Counted from the stretch's first letter, positions 1 to 6,088 are shown. The stretch: DNA of 7,004 bases from Clostridiales bacterium (GCA_021201515.1 JAJQET010000244.1:1-7004); one strand, 5' to 3'. The notes: generated by a model from the letters alone, not told the origin. Translations and numbers: made by a program.

Positions 1-9
1 AGGGAGATT

Positions 10-40
10 CTTAAGAGGGACGCACAGCGGCCCTCTTAAG
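10..40. repeat. Perfect 10-bp inverted repeat (hairpin 1)
   Basis: The arms CTTAAGAGGG (10-19) and CCCTCTTAAG (31-40) are perfect complements. Inside them CGC (21-23) can pair with GCG (27-29) around an ACA loop. No T-tract follows on either strand, so it is not a textbook intrinsic terminator. It lies next to a second hairpin and could be the 3' end of a gene left of the window, a structured RNA end, or a dispersed palindromic repeat. The pairing is seen directly; the role is unknown. Confidence 0.6.
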
Positions 41-51
41 CCGCCCTCTTT

Positions 52-81
52 CCCCATTTCTCGGCGGCGCGAGAAATGGGG
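52..81. repeat. Perfect 12-bp inverted repeat (hairpin 2)
   Basis: CCCCATTTCTC (52-62) pairs perfectly with GAGAAATGGGG (71-81), and G63-C70 extends the stem to 12 bp with a 6-base loop. Like hairpin 1 it has no flanking T-tract. The two hairpins are only 11 bases apart and both precede the HAD–MATE unit. It may be a terminator-like barrier or a repeat; the sequence alone does not decide. Confidence 0.6.
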
Positions 82-206
82 CCCGCCCGGAGGGCAAACG
101 CCTATTTCCTTTCTCAATACTTGTCTAAGGAAAGCAATCTCTTTACAACGCTGACATTATCTGTCTGGTGACAGTATGCGCCTTTTCAGGCACCCTTATA
201 CGAGAC

Positions 207-212
207 GGAGGA
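207..212 (+). promoter_or_regulatory. Ribosome binding site setting the HAD start at 219
   Basis: GGAGGA lies 6 bases before the ATG at 219. The same frame is open from a GTG at 168, but that start has no comparable site and would add 17 residues ahead of the first conserved HAD strand. The 219 start is therefore preferred. Confidence 0.8.
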
Positions 213-218
213 AACACT

Positions 219-869
219 ATGTCCTATTCGGTCCTGCTGTTTGATTTGGACGGAACGCTGACCGACCCGGGGCTGGGCATCACCAACGCGGTGATGCACG
301 CCCTGACGGAATTGAATATCCCTGTCCCGCCCCGGCAGGAGCTGTACAGGTTCATCGGCCCGCCGCTCCACACCTCCTTCCAGACCTGGTACGGCCTGAG
401 CCGGGAGGAGACGGACCGGGCCATCACCAGCTTCCGGGCCTACTACAACCCCATCGGCGTGTATGAGAACACCCCTTACCCCGGCGTGGCGGAGTTTCTG
501 GCCGACCTGAAGGCGGCGGGGAAGACCCTGGCCCTGGCCTCCTCCAAGCCTCAGCATCTGGTGGAACAGGTGCTGGCGATGTTCCATCTGACGCAGTACT
601 TTACCGCAATTTGCGGCGGCAGCCTGGATGAACGGCACTGTGCCAAGCCCCTGATCGTGGCCGACGCACTGGCCGCCTGCGGCGTGACAGACCGCGCCTC
701 TGCCCTGATGATCGGGGACCGGCTCCACGACATCGAGGGGGCCAAAGCCAACGGCATCGCCGCCATGGGGGTGCTCTACGGCTACGGCAGCCGGGAGGAG
801 TTCCTCCAGGCCGGGGCGGACTACATCTGCGGGGATTTTGAGGAGATGCGGCGCATCCTCCTCACCTGA
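219..869 (+). CDS. HAD-superfamily hydrolase, phosphoglycolate phosphatase / 5'-nucleotidase-like
   Basis: A 216-residue cytoplasmic phosphatase of HAD subfamily IA, full length for the family. All four HAD motifs are visible. Motif I is FDLDGTLTD, with nucleophile D9 and acid/base D11. Motif II is LASSK, with Ser108. Motif III is the lysine in AKPL (K143). Motif IV is GDRLHD (residues 166-171), which holds the Mg2+-binding acids. Between motifs I and II is a helical cap of roughly 70 residues, as in Gph-type enzymes. Such proteins hydrolyse small phosphate monoesters (phosphoglycolate, nucleotides, pyrophosphate); the substrate cannot be read from the sequence, so no symbol is given. The MATE pump starts 35 bases downstream on the same strand with no terminator between, suggesting a two-gene transcript. 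No convincing promoter was found upstream; a short dyad CTGTC-TGGT-GACAG lies at 161-174. Confidence 0.9.
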   Translation: MSYSVLLFDLDGTLTDPGLGITNAVMHALTELNIPVPPRQELYRFIGPPLHTSFQTWYGLSREETDRAITSFRAYYNPIGVYENTPYPGVAEFLADLKAAGKTLALASSKPQHLVEQVLAMFHLTQYFTAICGGSLDERHCAKPLIVADALAACGVTDRASALMIGDRLHDIEGAKANGIAAMGVLYGYGSREEFLQAGADYICGDFEEMRRILLT

Positions 870-904
870 AGGCATCCACAAAAAGAGAAAGGAAGGGAAG
901 CGGT

Positions 905-2281
905 ATGGCAAAGTCGGGAACCAACGAAAACACCAATCTGGGGGAGGGCAACGTCGGCAAGCTGCTGCTGAAGCTGGCCATCCCGTCGGTGGTGGCCCAG
1001 CTTATCAATATGCTCTACAACATTGTGGACCGCATTTACATCGGCCATATGCCGGAGGACGGCAGTCTGGCCCTCACCGGCGTGGGCCTGTGCTTTGCGG
1101 TCATCATGCTGATCTCCGCCTTTGCCTCCCTGGTGGGGGCCGGAGGCGCGCCCCGGGCCGCCATCTATATGGGCAAGCAGGACAACAAAACGGCGGAGAA
1201 GATCATGGGCAACTGCTTCACCGCACTGATCGTCATCGCCGTTGTGCTGACGGTGGTGTTCCAGGTCATTGCGGAGCCGATGCTGCGGCTCTTCGGCGCC
1301 AGCGACAGCACCCTGCCCTACGCCCTGAGCTATATGCGCATCTATGTGATGGGGACGCTGTTTGTCATGACCGTCATGGGGATGAACCTGTTCATCACGA
1401 CCCAGGGCTTCGCCAACTTCAGTATGCTCACCACGGTGATCGGCGCGGTGTGCAACATCATCCTGGACCCCATCCTGATTTTTGGCCTGAACATGGGGGT
1501 GCGGGGCGCTGCCACCGCCACCATCATCAGCCAGGGCATCAGCGCCATATGGGTGCTGCGGTTCCTGCTGGGGAAGAAAACTGTCCTCAAGCTGAAAAAG
1601 GAAAACCTGCCCATTCGGTGGAACGTGCTGCTGCCCTGTATGGCGCTGGGGGTCTCCCCCTTCGTGATGCAGAGCACTGAGGCTGTCCTGAATATCTGCT
1701 TCAACTCCAGCCTGGCCAAGTACGGCGGGGACGTGGCGGTTGGCTCCTTTACCATCATCAGCAGCTGTATGCAGTGCCTGAGCCTGCCCCTGATGGGGAT
1801 GTGCCAGGGGGCACAGCCTCTGATGAGCTACAACTTCGGGGCCAGAAAGAACGACCGGGTGCGGCAGACCTTCCGGTATCAGATGATTATCTGCGTGACC
1901 TTCTCCTGCCTGTTCTGCGTGGTGGCGGAGCTGGTGCCCACGGTGCTGGCAGGCATCTTCTCCACGGATACGGAGATGATCAGCTACACTGCCTGGGCCA
2001 TGCGTATTTACATGGCGGGGGCCTTCTCCATGGGGGTGCAGCTGTGCTGCCAGCAGAGCTTTATGGCCCTGAGCCAGGCCAGAATCAGCCTGCTGTTGGC
2101 CTGCCTCCGGAAGATCATCCTGCTGATTCCCCTCATCTACATCCTGCCCAACTTCTTCGGGGACAAGGTGTTTGCCGTGCTGCTGGCCGAGCCGGTCAGC
2201 GACATCCTCGCCGCCACGGTGACGGCCATCATGTTCTTCACCCACCTGAACGGCATTCTGGAGAAAGGGCCAAGCAAGTGA
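905..2281 (+). CDS. MATE family multidrug efflux transporter, MepA-like
   Basis: A 458-residue inner-membrane protein of the usual MATE length (about 450), with about twelve hydrophobic segments. Typical MATE features are present: the first helix LAIPSVVAQLINMLYN (24-39) followed by VDRIYIG, the half-repeat signature around ILDPILIFGLNMGVRGAATA (185-204), and in the second half GAQPLMSYNFGARKNDRVR (302-320), matching the G-x-QP-x-x-x-YN-x-GA pattern. MATE pumps export cationic drugs, dyes or metabolites using a Na+ or H+ gradient. The loop pattern and spacing resemble the MepA branch common in Clostridia, but substrate and coupling ion are not readable. The start is the ATG after a purine-rich stretch (AAGGAAGGGAAG, 889-900). 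It follows the HAD phosphatase by 35 bases and ends just before a strong hairpin. No disruption seen. Confidence 0.95.
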   Translation: MAKSGTNENTNLGEGNVGKLLLKLAIPSVVAQLINMLYNIVDRIYIGHMPEDGSLALTGVGLCFAVIMLISAFASLVGAGGAPRAAIYMGKQDNKTAEKIMGNCFTALIVIAVVLTVVFQVIAEPMLRLFGASDSTLPYALSYMRIYVMGTLFVMTVMGMNLFITTQGFANFSMLTTVIGAVCNIILDPILIFGLNMGVRGAATATIISQGISAIWVLRFLLGKKTVLKLKKENLPIRWNVLLPCMALGVSPFVMQSTEAVLNICFNSSLAKYGGDVAVGSFTIISSCMQCLSLPLMGMCQGAQPLMSYNFGARKNDRVRQTFRYQMIICVTFSCLFCVVAELVPTVLAGIFSTDTEMISYTAWAMRIYMAGAFSMGVQLCCQQSFMALSQARISLLLACLRKIILLIPLIYILPNFFGDKVFAVLLAEPVSDILAATVTAIMFFTHLNGILEKGPSK

Positions 2282-2288
2282 CCCAACG

Positions 2289-2330
2289 AAAAACAGTGCG
2301 CCGCACCACGGCTTGTTCGTGGTGCGGCGC
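2289..2330. terminator. Intrinsic terminator between convergent genes
   Basis: A perfect stem: 2298-2310 pairs with 2318-2330 (13 bp) around a 7-base loop. On the minus strand the stem is followed after four bases by TTTTT (2289-2293), so it ends the XRE regulator transcript. On the + strand it stands 16 bases after the MATE stop codon and probably ends that transcript too, though the T-tract there is weak. Confidence 0.85.
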
Positions 2331-2340
2331 TGCTGCGTTG

Positions 2341-2913
2341 TTACAGGGTGTAGGCTGCCTTCACAAAATACTGGCCGTCCATCAGCCGCCACCCTTCGGT
2401 GAAGCGGGGTTCCAGGGGGCTGCTTTCGATGTACGTCTCCGCGACGCGGACGAAGCGCTGCTGTTCTCCTGTCTCTACCAGGTAGTAGGCCGTCCGGTCA
2501 TTGCAGACATCTGCCAGGTGGAACACTCCCGGCTGTGTCAGAAAATCCAATATCTGCTCTGTTTTGCTCAACTTCCTGCGCCGAATCAGCGGGATAATGC
2601 GCTCCGCGTTGGGGAAATGGGCTTTCACCGCCGCATCCTGCCGAGCGTGATACCGCCCGGTGTCCTCATACTGCGCAAGGTCGAGCTCCTCACGCAGGAC
2701 GGAGGGCGCTGCGGGAGCCGCCTCCCGCAGCAGCTCGTCCACGGTGACGCCGAACAGCGCCGCAATGCGCTGCAAATTTTCCACGTCGGGGATTCCCTTG
2801 CCGCACTCCCACTTTGTAATAGCCTGGCGGGAGACGTGCAGCTTTTCCGCCAGCGCCTCCTGGGACAGCCCGGCCCGCTTCCGACAGTCTCTCAATCTTT
2901 CACTTAACGTCAT
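2341..2913 (-). CDS. XRE-family transcriptional regulator with an unrecognised C-terminal domain
   Basis: A 190-residue DNA-binding protein. Residues 3-62 form a standard Cro/C1-type helix-turn-helix: LSERLRDCRKRAGLSQEALA leads into the recognition helix HVSRQAITKWECGKGIPD (26-43), and LFGVTVDELL closes the domain. Residues 65-190 match no family I recognise; they are mixed polar and aromatic with no membrane segment, and may sense a ligand or dimerise. The start chosen is the ATG at 2911-2913, because GGAGG (2922-2926 on this strand) sits 8 bases upstream; a TTG two codons earlier is only 2 bases from that site. It converges on the MATE pump and shares a terminator with it, so regulation of the pump is possible but not shown. 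A likely promoter lies at 2947-2975. Confidence 0.88.
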   Translation of the reverse strand: MTLSERLRDCRKRAGLSQEALAEKLHVSRQAITKWECGKGIPDVENLQRIAALFGVTVDELLREAAPAAPSVLREELDLAQYEDTGRYHARQDAAVKAHFPNAERIIPLIRRRKLSKTEQILDFLTQPGVFHLADVCNDRTAYYLVETGEQQRFVRVAETYIESSPLEPRFTEGWRLMDGQYFVKAAYTL

Positions 2914-2946
2914 GGTCAAAACCTCCGGTTCGGTTGTTCTGTCCTG

Positions 2947-2975
2947 ATGATAAGCCCCTCACCGGAAAAGCGCAA
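2947..2975 (-). promoter_or_regulatory. Likely sigma-A promoter of the XRE regulator
   Basis: On the minus strand the -10 box is TATCAT (2947-2952, 5/6 to consensus). The -35 box is TTGCGC (2970-2975, 3/6), with a 17-base spacer. It lies about 35-60 bases upstream of the chosen ATG. The -10 is good and the -35 weak, as would fit a regulated gene. Confidence 0.5.
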
Positions 2976-2992
2976 GCAACGGACTGTGGCAC

Positions 2993-3015
2993 GGATGCTA
3001 CGCTTCGTAGCATCC
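2993..3015. repeat. Perfect 10-bp palindrome between two minus-strand genes
   Basis: GGATGCTACG (2993-3002) and CGTAGCATCC (3006-3015) are perfect complements around a 3-base loop. It lies 15 bases past the stop of the HAD–GNAT gene and just upstream of the XRE promoter. There is no T-tract after it on the minus strand, so it is either a terminator lacking a U-run or a protein-binding site near the XRE promoter. Confidence 0.55.
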
Positions 3016-3030
3016 CGGAGAAAACAGGCG

Positions 3031-4137
3031 TTACAGCGTAATCCAGTACCGCTCCAGCGTCCGGCCCTCCCTGGGCTCCGTCACGGTGGAGTGGTACACC
3101 CCGCCGCAGGCCAGGATGGTGCGGCGGCTGGCTTCGTTGCTCACCTCGCAGGAGAGCAGCACCTTCTCCAGCCCTCCGGCCCTGCACAGGGGGAGCAGCG
3201 CCCGGAGCATGGCGGTAGCGTAGCCCTTCCGCCGCTCCGAGGGGCGGACGGAGTAGCCGATGTGACCGGCATAGGTCAGGTAGTCGTTCAGCTCCCACCG
3301 GAGCTGAATCATCCCCAGCAGCCTGCCGTCCGACTTGCGGATATAGACGTACTGGGTGGAGGGCACCCACCCCTCCGGCACCGTGTCCGGCCGGGTGAAC
3401 CGCTGGCAGTCCTCCAGCCAGTCCAGCGGGTCCTCCCGCCGCCGCAGGGAGCCGCAGCCGTCCGTATCGCTGTCCGCCTCCAGCAGCTCCTGCCGGTAGG
3501 CGGCGATCTCCGCGGCGTGGCAGACGTTGGGGACGCACAGCGCCCCCTCCCCCGGCTCTGCCAGGGCGGGTACCAGCGGCTTCAGGGCCGCCAGCAGCTG
3601 GGGCACCCCGGTGTAGAGGATGCCGTCGATGCCTGCCTCTGCGGCCCCCCGGAGGTTGCCGGCGTTGTCGTCAATCATGACGGCCTCCTCCGGGGCCACC
3701 CCCAGGCGCTCCAGCAGCAGCCGAAAAATGGCGGGGTCTGGCTTGACCAGATGTTCTTCGCTGGAGATCAGGATGGCGTCAAAGGCGGTGTAGAGGTGTT
3801 CCCGGCTCAGCACCCGATGGAGGTACCCGGCGGGGGCGTTGGACAGCAGGGCCACCCGACAGCAGGCCCGAAGCCGGGCCATCAGGGCCAGCAGCGGCCG
3901 GTTCATCACCGCCAGGGCCAGCCAGTCCGCCATGACCTGCCCCGGGTCCTCCCCGGTGAGGGTGCCCAGGCGGCAGAAGTATTCGGTGTCGTCAATGTCC
4001 CCCCGGTCGGCGGGGACACACAGGGCCATCTTCCGCCGGTCGGCCTCCTCCGGCGGGAAGTAGCGCCGGAACCACTGGGGGGCCACCTCGGTGGAGATGA
4101 CGCCGAAAAAGTCAAAGATGATGAGTTTTTTATCCAT
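3031..4137 (-). CDS. Two-domain protein: HAD phosphatase-like domain fused to GNAT acetyltransferase
   Basis: A 368-residue cytoplasmic protein with two recognisable parts. Residues 1-195 are a HAD domain of the subfamily that includes the soluble epoxide hydrolase N-terminal phosphatase and YihX: motif I FDFFGVI (nucleophile D9), motif II LLSNAP (S99, N100), motif III VKPDPAIF (K132), motif IV MIDDNAGNL (D156, D157). The residue two after the nucleophile, normally Asp, is Phe11, so the usual acid/base is missing. Residues about 200-368 are a GNAT domain, with VPEGWVPSTQYVYIRKSDGR, GHIGYSVRPSERRKGYAT (acetyl-CoA loop RRKGYA, 302-307) and a final ERYWI. Each half is normally a free-standing protein, so this is a fusion. 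The start has AAGGAG (4145-4150) 7 bases upstream. Substrates are unknown; toxin or antibiotic acetylation is one option among many. Confidence 0.9.
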   Translation of the reverse strand: MDKKLIIFDFFGVISTEVAPQWFRRYFPPEEADRRKMALCVPADRGDIDDTEYFCRLGTLTGEDPGQVMADWLALAVMNRPLLALMARLRACCRVALLSNAPAGYLHRVLSREHLYTAFDAILISSEEHLVKPDPAIFRLLLERLGVAPEEAVMIDDNAGNLRGAAEAGIDGILYTGVPQLLAALKPLVPALAEPGEGALCVPNVCHAAEIAAYRQELLEADSDTDGCGSLRRREDPLDWLEDCQRFTRPDTVPEGWVPSTQYVYIRKSDGRLLGMIQLRWELNDYLTYAGHIGYSVRPSERRKGYATAMLRALLPLCRAGGLEKVLLSCEVSNEASRRTILACGGVYHSTVTEPREGRTLERYWITL

Positions 4138-4208
4138 GATATTACTCCTTTTTGTGGGGCAAGGTCATCAAATTAAGGGCTTGGGGCAAGAAACGTTTTG
4201 CTGCTACC

Positions 4209-4251
4209 CCTCCACCGGCTGCCGCCGGTTCCCCGCCCCTTTCAGGGGAGG
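4209..4251. repeat. GC-rich double-hairpin intergenic repeat
   Basis: ACCGGC (4214-4219) pairs with GCCGGT (4224-4229) around TGCC, and CCCCT (4236-4240) pairs with AGGGG (4244-4248) around TTC. CCTCC (4209-4213) can alternatively pair with GGAGG (4247-4251) to enclose both. This layout resembles the short dispersed intergenic repeats I associate with gut Clostridia; only one copy lies in the window, so repetition itself is not shown here. Confidence 0.45.
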
Positions 4252-4284
4252 CAGGCAGGTTATCATACCACATTCCGCTTCTCC

Positions 4285-4308
4285 GTAGGGGCGCACAGTG
4301 TGCGCCCG
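4285..4308 (+). repeat. 24-base palindromic element, copy 1
   Basis: Begins GTAGGGGCGCACAG and contains the palindrome GGGCGCAC-AGT-GTGCGCCC (4289-4307). The inverted partner is at 4442-4465 with 23 of 24 bases identical, the difference lying in the loop-proximal arm. Confidence 0.8.
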
Positions 4309-4441
4309 CCCGTCTGCTCCTTACATAAACCTGCTATGAGGAAATCGTCTGTATGGGTGACAACATTCTTTTCTCTCCGCTATACCTGCCCACGGAAAAG
4401 TCGGTTCCTTTGTCAACCTCAATGGGAAACGGAAGGTTCGC

Positions 4442-4465
4442 CGGGCGCACGCTGTGCGCCCCTAC
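4442..4465 (-). repeat. 24-base palindromic element, copy 2 (inverted)
   Basis: Read on the minus strand it begins GTAGGGGCGCACAG and differs from copy 1 at a single base (C for T). Together the copies bound a 181-base unit with both GTAGGGG ends facing outward, the arrangement of terminal inverted repeats. No target-site duplication is evident at the outer edges. Confidence 0.8.
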
Positions 4466-4475
4466 TGGATAAGGG

Positions 4476-4501
4476 AAAACCCGGCGGTTTCAATCGCCGC
4501 C
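4476..4501 (-). terminator. Possible weak terminator of cdd
   Basis: On the minus strand GGCGG (4497-4501) can pair with CCGCC (4483-4487) around a 9-base loop, followed after three G residues by TTTT (4476-4479). The stem is short and has an alternative register shifted by one base. It lies just past the cdd stop at 4510, the right place for a terminator. Confidence 0.4.
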
Positions 4502-4503
4502 AC

Positions 4504-4524
4504 TAACAGCTAACGGCTAACAGC
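4504..4524. repeat. Three tandem 7-base repeats covering the end of cdd
   Basis: TAACAGC-TAACGGC-TAACAGC on the + strand is three tandem heptamers with one base varying in the middle copy. The cdd stop codon (TAG, 4510-4512) and its last codons lie within it, so the repeat fixes the protein's C-terminus. Confidence 0.75.
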
Positions 4525-4920
4525 TCCGCCCCGAAGGGCTGCGGGTCCGAATCCGTGGGGCAGCAGCTCCCCCAGGGAGGCGGTGAGGTACTCCCCCCGC
4601 CGGTTTGCCATGTAAACGGTCAGGTCTGGGGCGAACTCATACAGCATCTGGCAGCAGGCCCCGCAGGGGGTGCAGAAGTCCTCGGTGTTTCCAATTACCG
4701 CCAGCCGGGTAAAGCGCCGGTGGCCTTCGCTGACCGCCTTCACCAGGGCGGTGCGCTCGGCGCAGATGGAGGAGCCGTAGGCGGCGTTCTCCACATTGCA
4801 GCCGGTGTACACCGTGCCGTCGGCGCACTCCAGCGCCGCCCCCACCGGGAAGCCGGAGTAGGGGGCGTAGGCCCGGGGCAGCATGGCGCGGGCCTGTTCG
4901 ATCAATCCTTCCGGGGTCAT
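4510..4920 (-). CDS. cdd: Cytidine deaminase
   Basis: A 136-residue cytosolic enzyme that deaminates cytidine and deoxycytidine to uridine and deoxyuridine in pyrimidine salvage. It has the length of the homotetrameric, one-zinc-per-subunit class. Diagnostic motifs are visible: CNVENAAYGSSICAERTAL (41-59), containing the substrate-binding N42 and E44 and the C-A-E motif (zinc ligand C53, catalytic E55), and PCGACCQ (85-91), giving zinc ligands C86 and C89. The start is supported by AGGAGG (4928-4933) 7 bases upstream. It begins 24 bases after the stop of the DUF3810 gene with its ribosome binding site in the gap, so the two are probably one transcript. The final residues (about GAVSR) are encoded by a heptamer repeat, so the tail is probably not conserved. 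Confidence 0.95.
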   Translation of the reverse strand: MTPEGLIEQARAMLPRAYAPYSGFPVGAALECADGTVYTGCNVENAAYGSSICAERTALVKAVSEGHRRFTRLAVIGNTEDFCTPCGACCQMLYEFAPDLTVYMANRRGEYLTASLGELLPHGFGPAALRGGAVSR

Positions 4921-4944
4921 GGCAAGTCCTCCTGTCCGTTTGTA

Positions 4945-6088
4945 TCAGTTCCAGAACTGAGCGTCGGGATTATAGTCAAAGTAATAAGCTGCCAGCAGGT
5001 CCACGCAGGCGCCGTAGCTGGCCATCACGTCCTCCTCGCCGTAGCTTTTCGTCACGCCGGAGTAGACGCTCTGGCTGGCGGTTTTGGCCGGGCTTTCCAG
5101 CGCCGCCCAATAGCTGGAGTTGGCACTGTTGTCCGCCCGTGCGGTGTCGCTGAGATGGGTGACGGCGTCGGCCCAGAGGTCGGCGTCCGCCTTGCGCAGG
5201 GCGTTGCTGAGATGGATGAAGGCCGACATGCAGGAGGAGTAGGCAAAGTCCACATTGTCGCTCTGGGCCCCCGCCAGAATGGCCAGGAAGTTGCACTCCT
5301 CCTCCGAGGCGATGTTCCGCTGGTGGGACAGCTCGTGGAGCAGGGTGAAGGGCACCAGATACTCCGGCTGGTCCACGTTCACCATGGATTCCCCGGTGAA
5401 GGGGAAGAAGAAGCCGGTGAAGCCCATATAGCTGAGGATGCGGGAGAAGATCATGGGCTTGGGCTGGCGGACGGGCCCCTCCAAACAGGGGGAACTCCTC
5501 CAGCAGGCCGTCATAGACCTCTGTGGCCTGGGCGAACAGGGTGTCCAGGTCCTGGATGTACAAGCCGTCCTCGTCCCGCGTTACCTCCTCCGCCAGTTCG
5601 CTGGCCCGGTCGGAGAAGGCCACCAGCAGGGTGTACAGCTCCGAGGCATTGGTGCCCCGGTCCACCAGACCGGTCATGTCGGCAAGGCTGTCAGCGTAGT
5701 AGTTGGCCCCCCACATCAGGGTGTAGCCTGCGTAGACGATGAGGGCTGCGCTGCCCAGGGCCAGCACCCGGCGCAGGAGCCGTTTGAGCTTCCCCTTGCG
5801 GGTGAGGAGCAGGTACACGGTGCGCACCAGAAATACCACCACGGCGATCACTGCCGCCGCCCAAATCACCTCCGCCACGCCGAAGGGCAGGAAGGAGCAG
5901 AGCCAGGAGATGCCGCTTTTGATGGGGGAGGTGACCTGCCGCACCCAAACGTTCATCCACGCTTTGTTTCCCTTGCAGAGCTGAAATATCCCCAGCAGGG
6001 CGGCGGGCACCGCCACCCAGGCCAGGCTGACCCACAGCCAGCCCAGGCTGCGGAGCTTTGATGGTAATGTTGACGGATGCTGAGGCAT
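4945..6088 (-). pseudogene. DUF3810 family membrane protein with HExxH motif, broken by a one-base frameshift
   Basis: Two halves of one protein lie in different frames. The N-terminal frame runs from the ATG at 6088 through LLEEFPLFGG; the C-terminal frame resumes with PVRQPKPMIFS and ends at the TGA at 4945. Removing one base from the CCCC run at 5476-5479 joins them into a 380-residue protein with an exact codon count. The restored protein has about three membrane helices (about 17-37, 62-95, 107-127), then a soluble domain with FTGFFFPFTGESMVN-like DUF3810 motifs and HELSHQ (251-256), a zinc-metallopeptidase-like motif; EEECNF follows at 262-267. The family's function is unknown. The 6088 start is chosen because a promoter (6121-6150) lies just upstream and AAAGGA precedes it; the frame stays open to 6262 but that part overlaps the amidase terminator. 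The extra base may be a sequencing error, a real mutation, or a slippage site. Confidence 0.85.

Larger units (their letters stand above)
4138..4509. other. Gene-free stretch made of small palindromic repeats
   Basis: 372 bases without a convincing gene. It holds, in order: the ribosome binding site and leader of the HAD–GNAT gene, a GC-rich double-hairpin segment (4209-4251), a 24-base palindromic element (4285-4308), an AT-richer block (about 4315-4440), an inverted copy of the 24-base element (4442-4465), and the likely cdd terminator (4476-4501). Open frames crossing it (for example 4198-4506 on +) have repeat-like, proline- and arginine-rich translations and no good start context. Confidence 0.7.

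Noticed and set aside
10..81. Riboswitch upstream of the HAD–MATE unit
   Set aside because: The two simple stems have no conserved-looking core, and I see no match to guanidine, preQ1 or other transporter-linked riboswitch patterns.
821..2392. Very long open frame (523 codons) on the minus strand opposite the MATE gene
   Set aside because: Rich in His, Gln, Gly and Asp with no recognisable domain; it is the antisense of a clear MATE gene and crosses the terminator. GC-rich codon bias keeps the antisense frame open.
1774..2907. Open frame of 377 codons on the + strand overlapping the MATE end and the XRE gene
   Set aside because: It spans a terminator and two well-supported genes in other frames, and its translation has no domain.
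2947..4176. Open frame of 409 codons on the + strand opposite the HAD–GNAT gene
   Set aside because: The minus-strand product shows complete HAD and GNAT motifs; the + frame is a proline-, glutamine- and valine-rich shadow.
4198..4506. Possible small + strand gene in the intergenic repeat region
   Set aside because: The translation runs straight through three palindromic repeats and has no ribosome binding site or family resemblance.
4285..4524. CRISPR array
   Set aside because: The two 24-base copies are inverted and 133 bases apart, and the heptamers have no spacers; there is no regular direct repeat-spacer pattern.
4555..5742. Open frame of 395 codons on the + strand opposite cdd and DUF3810
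   Set aside because: It covers two genes with clear motifs on the other strand; its translation is low-complexity and lacks a credible start.
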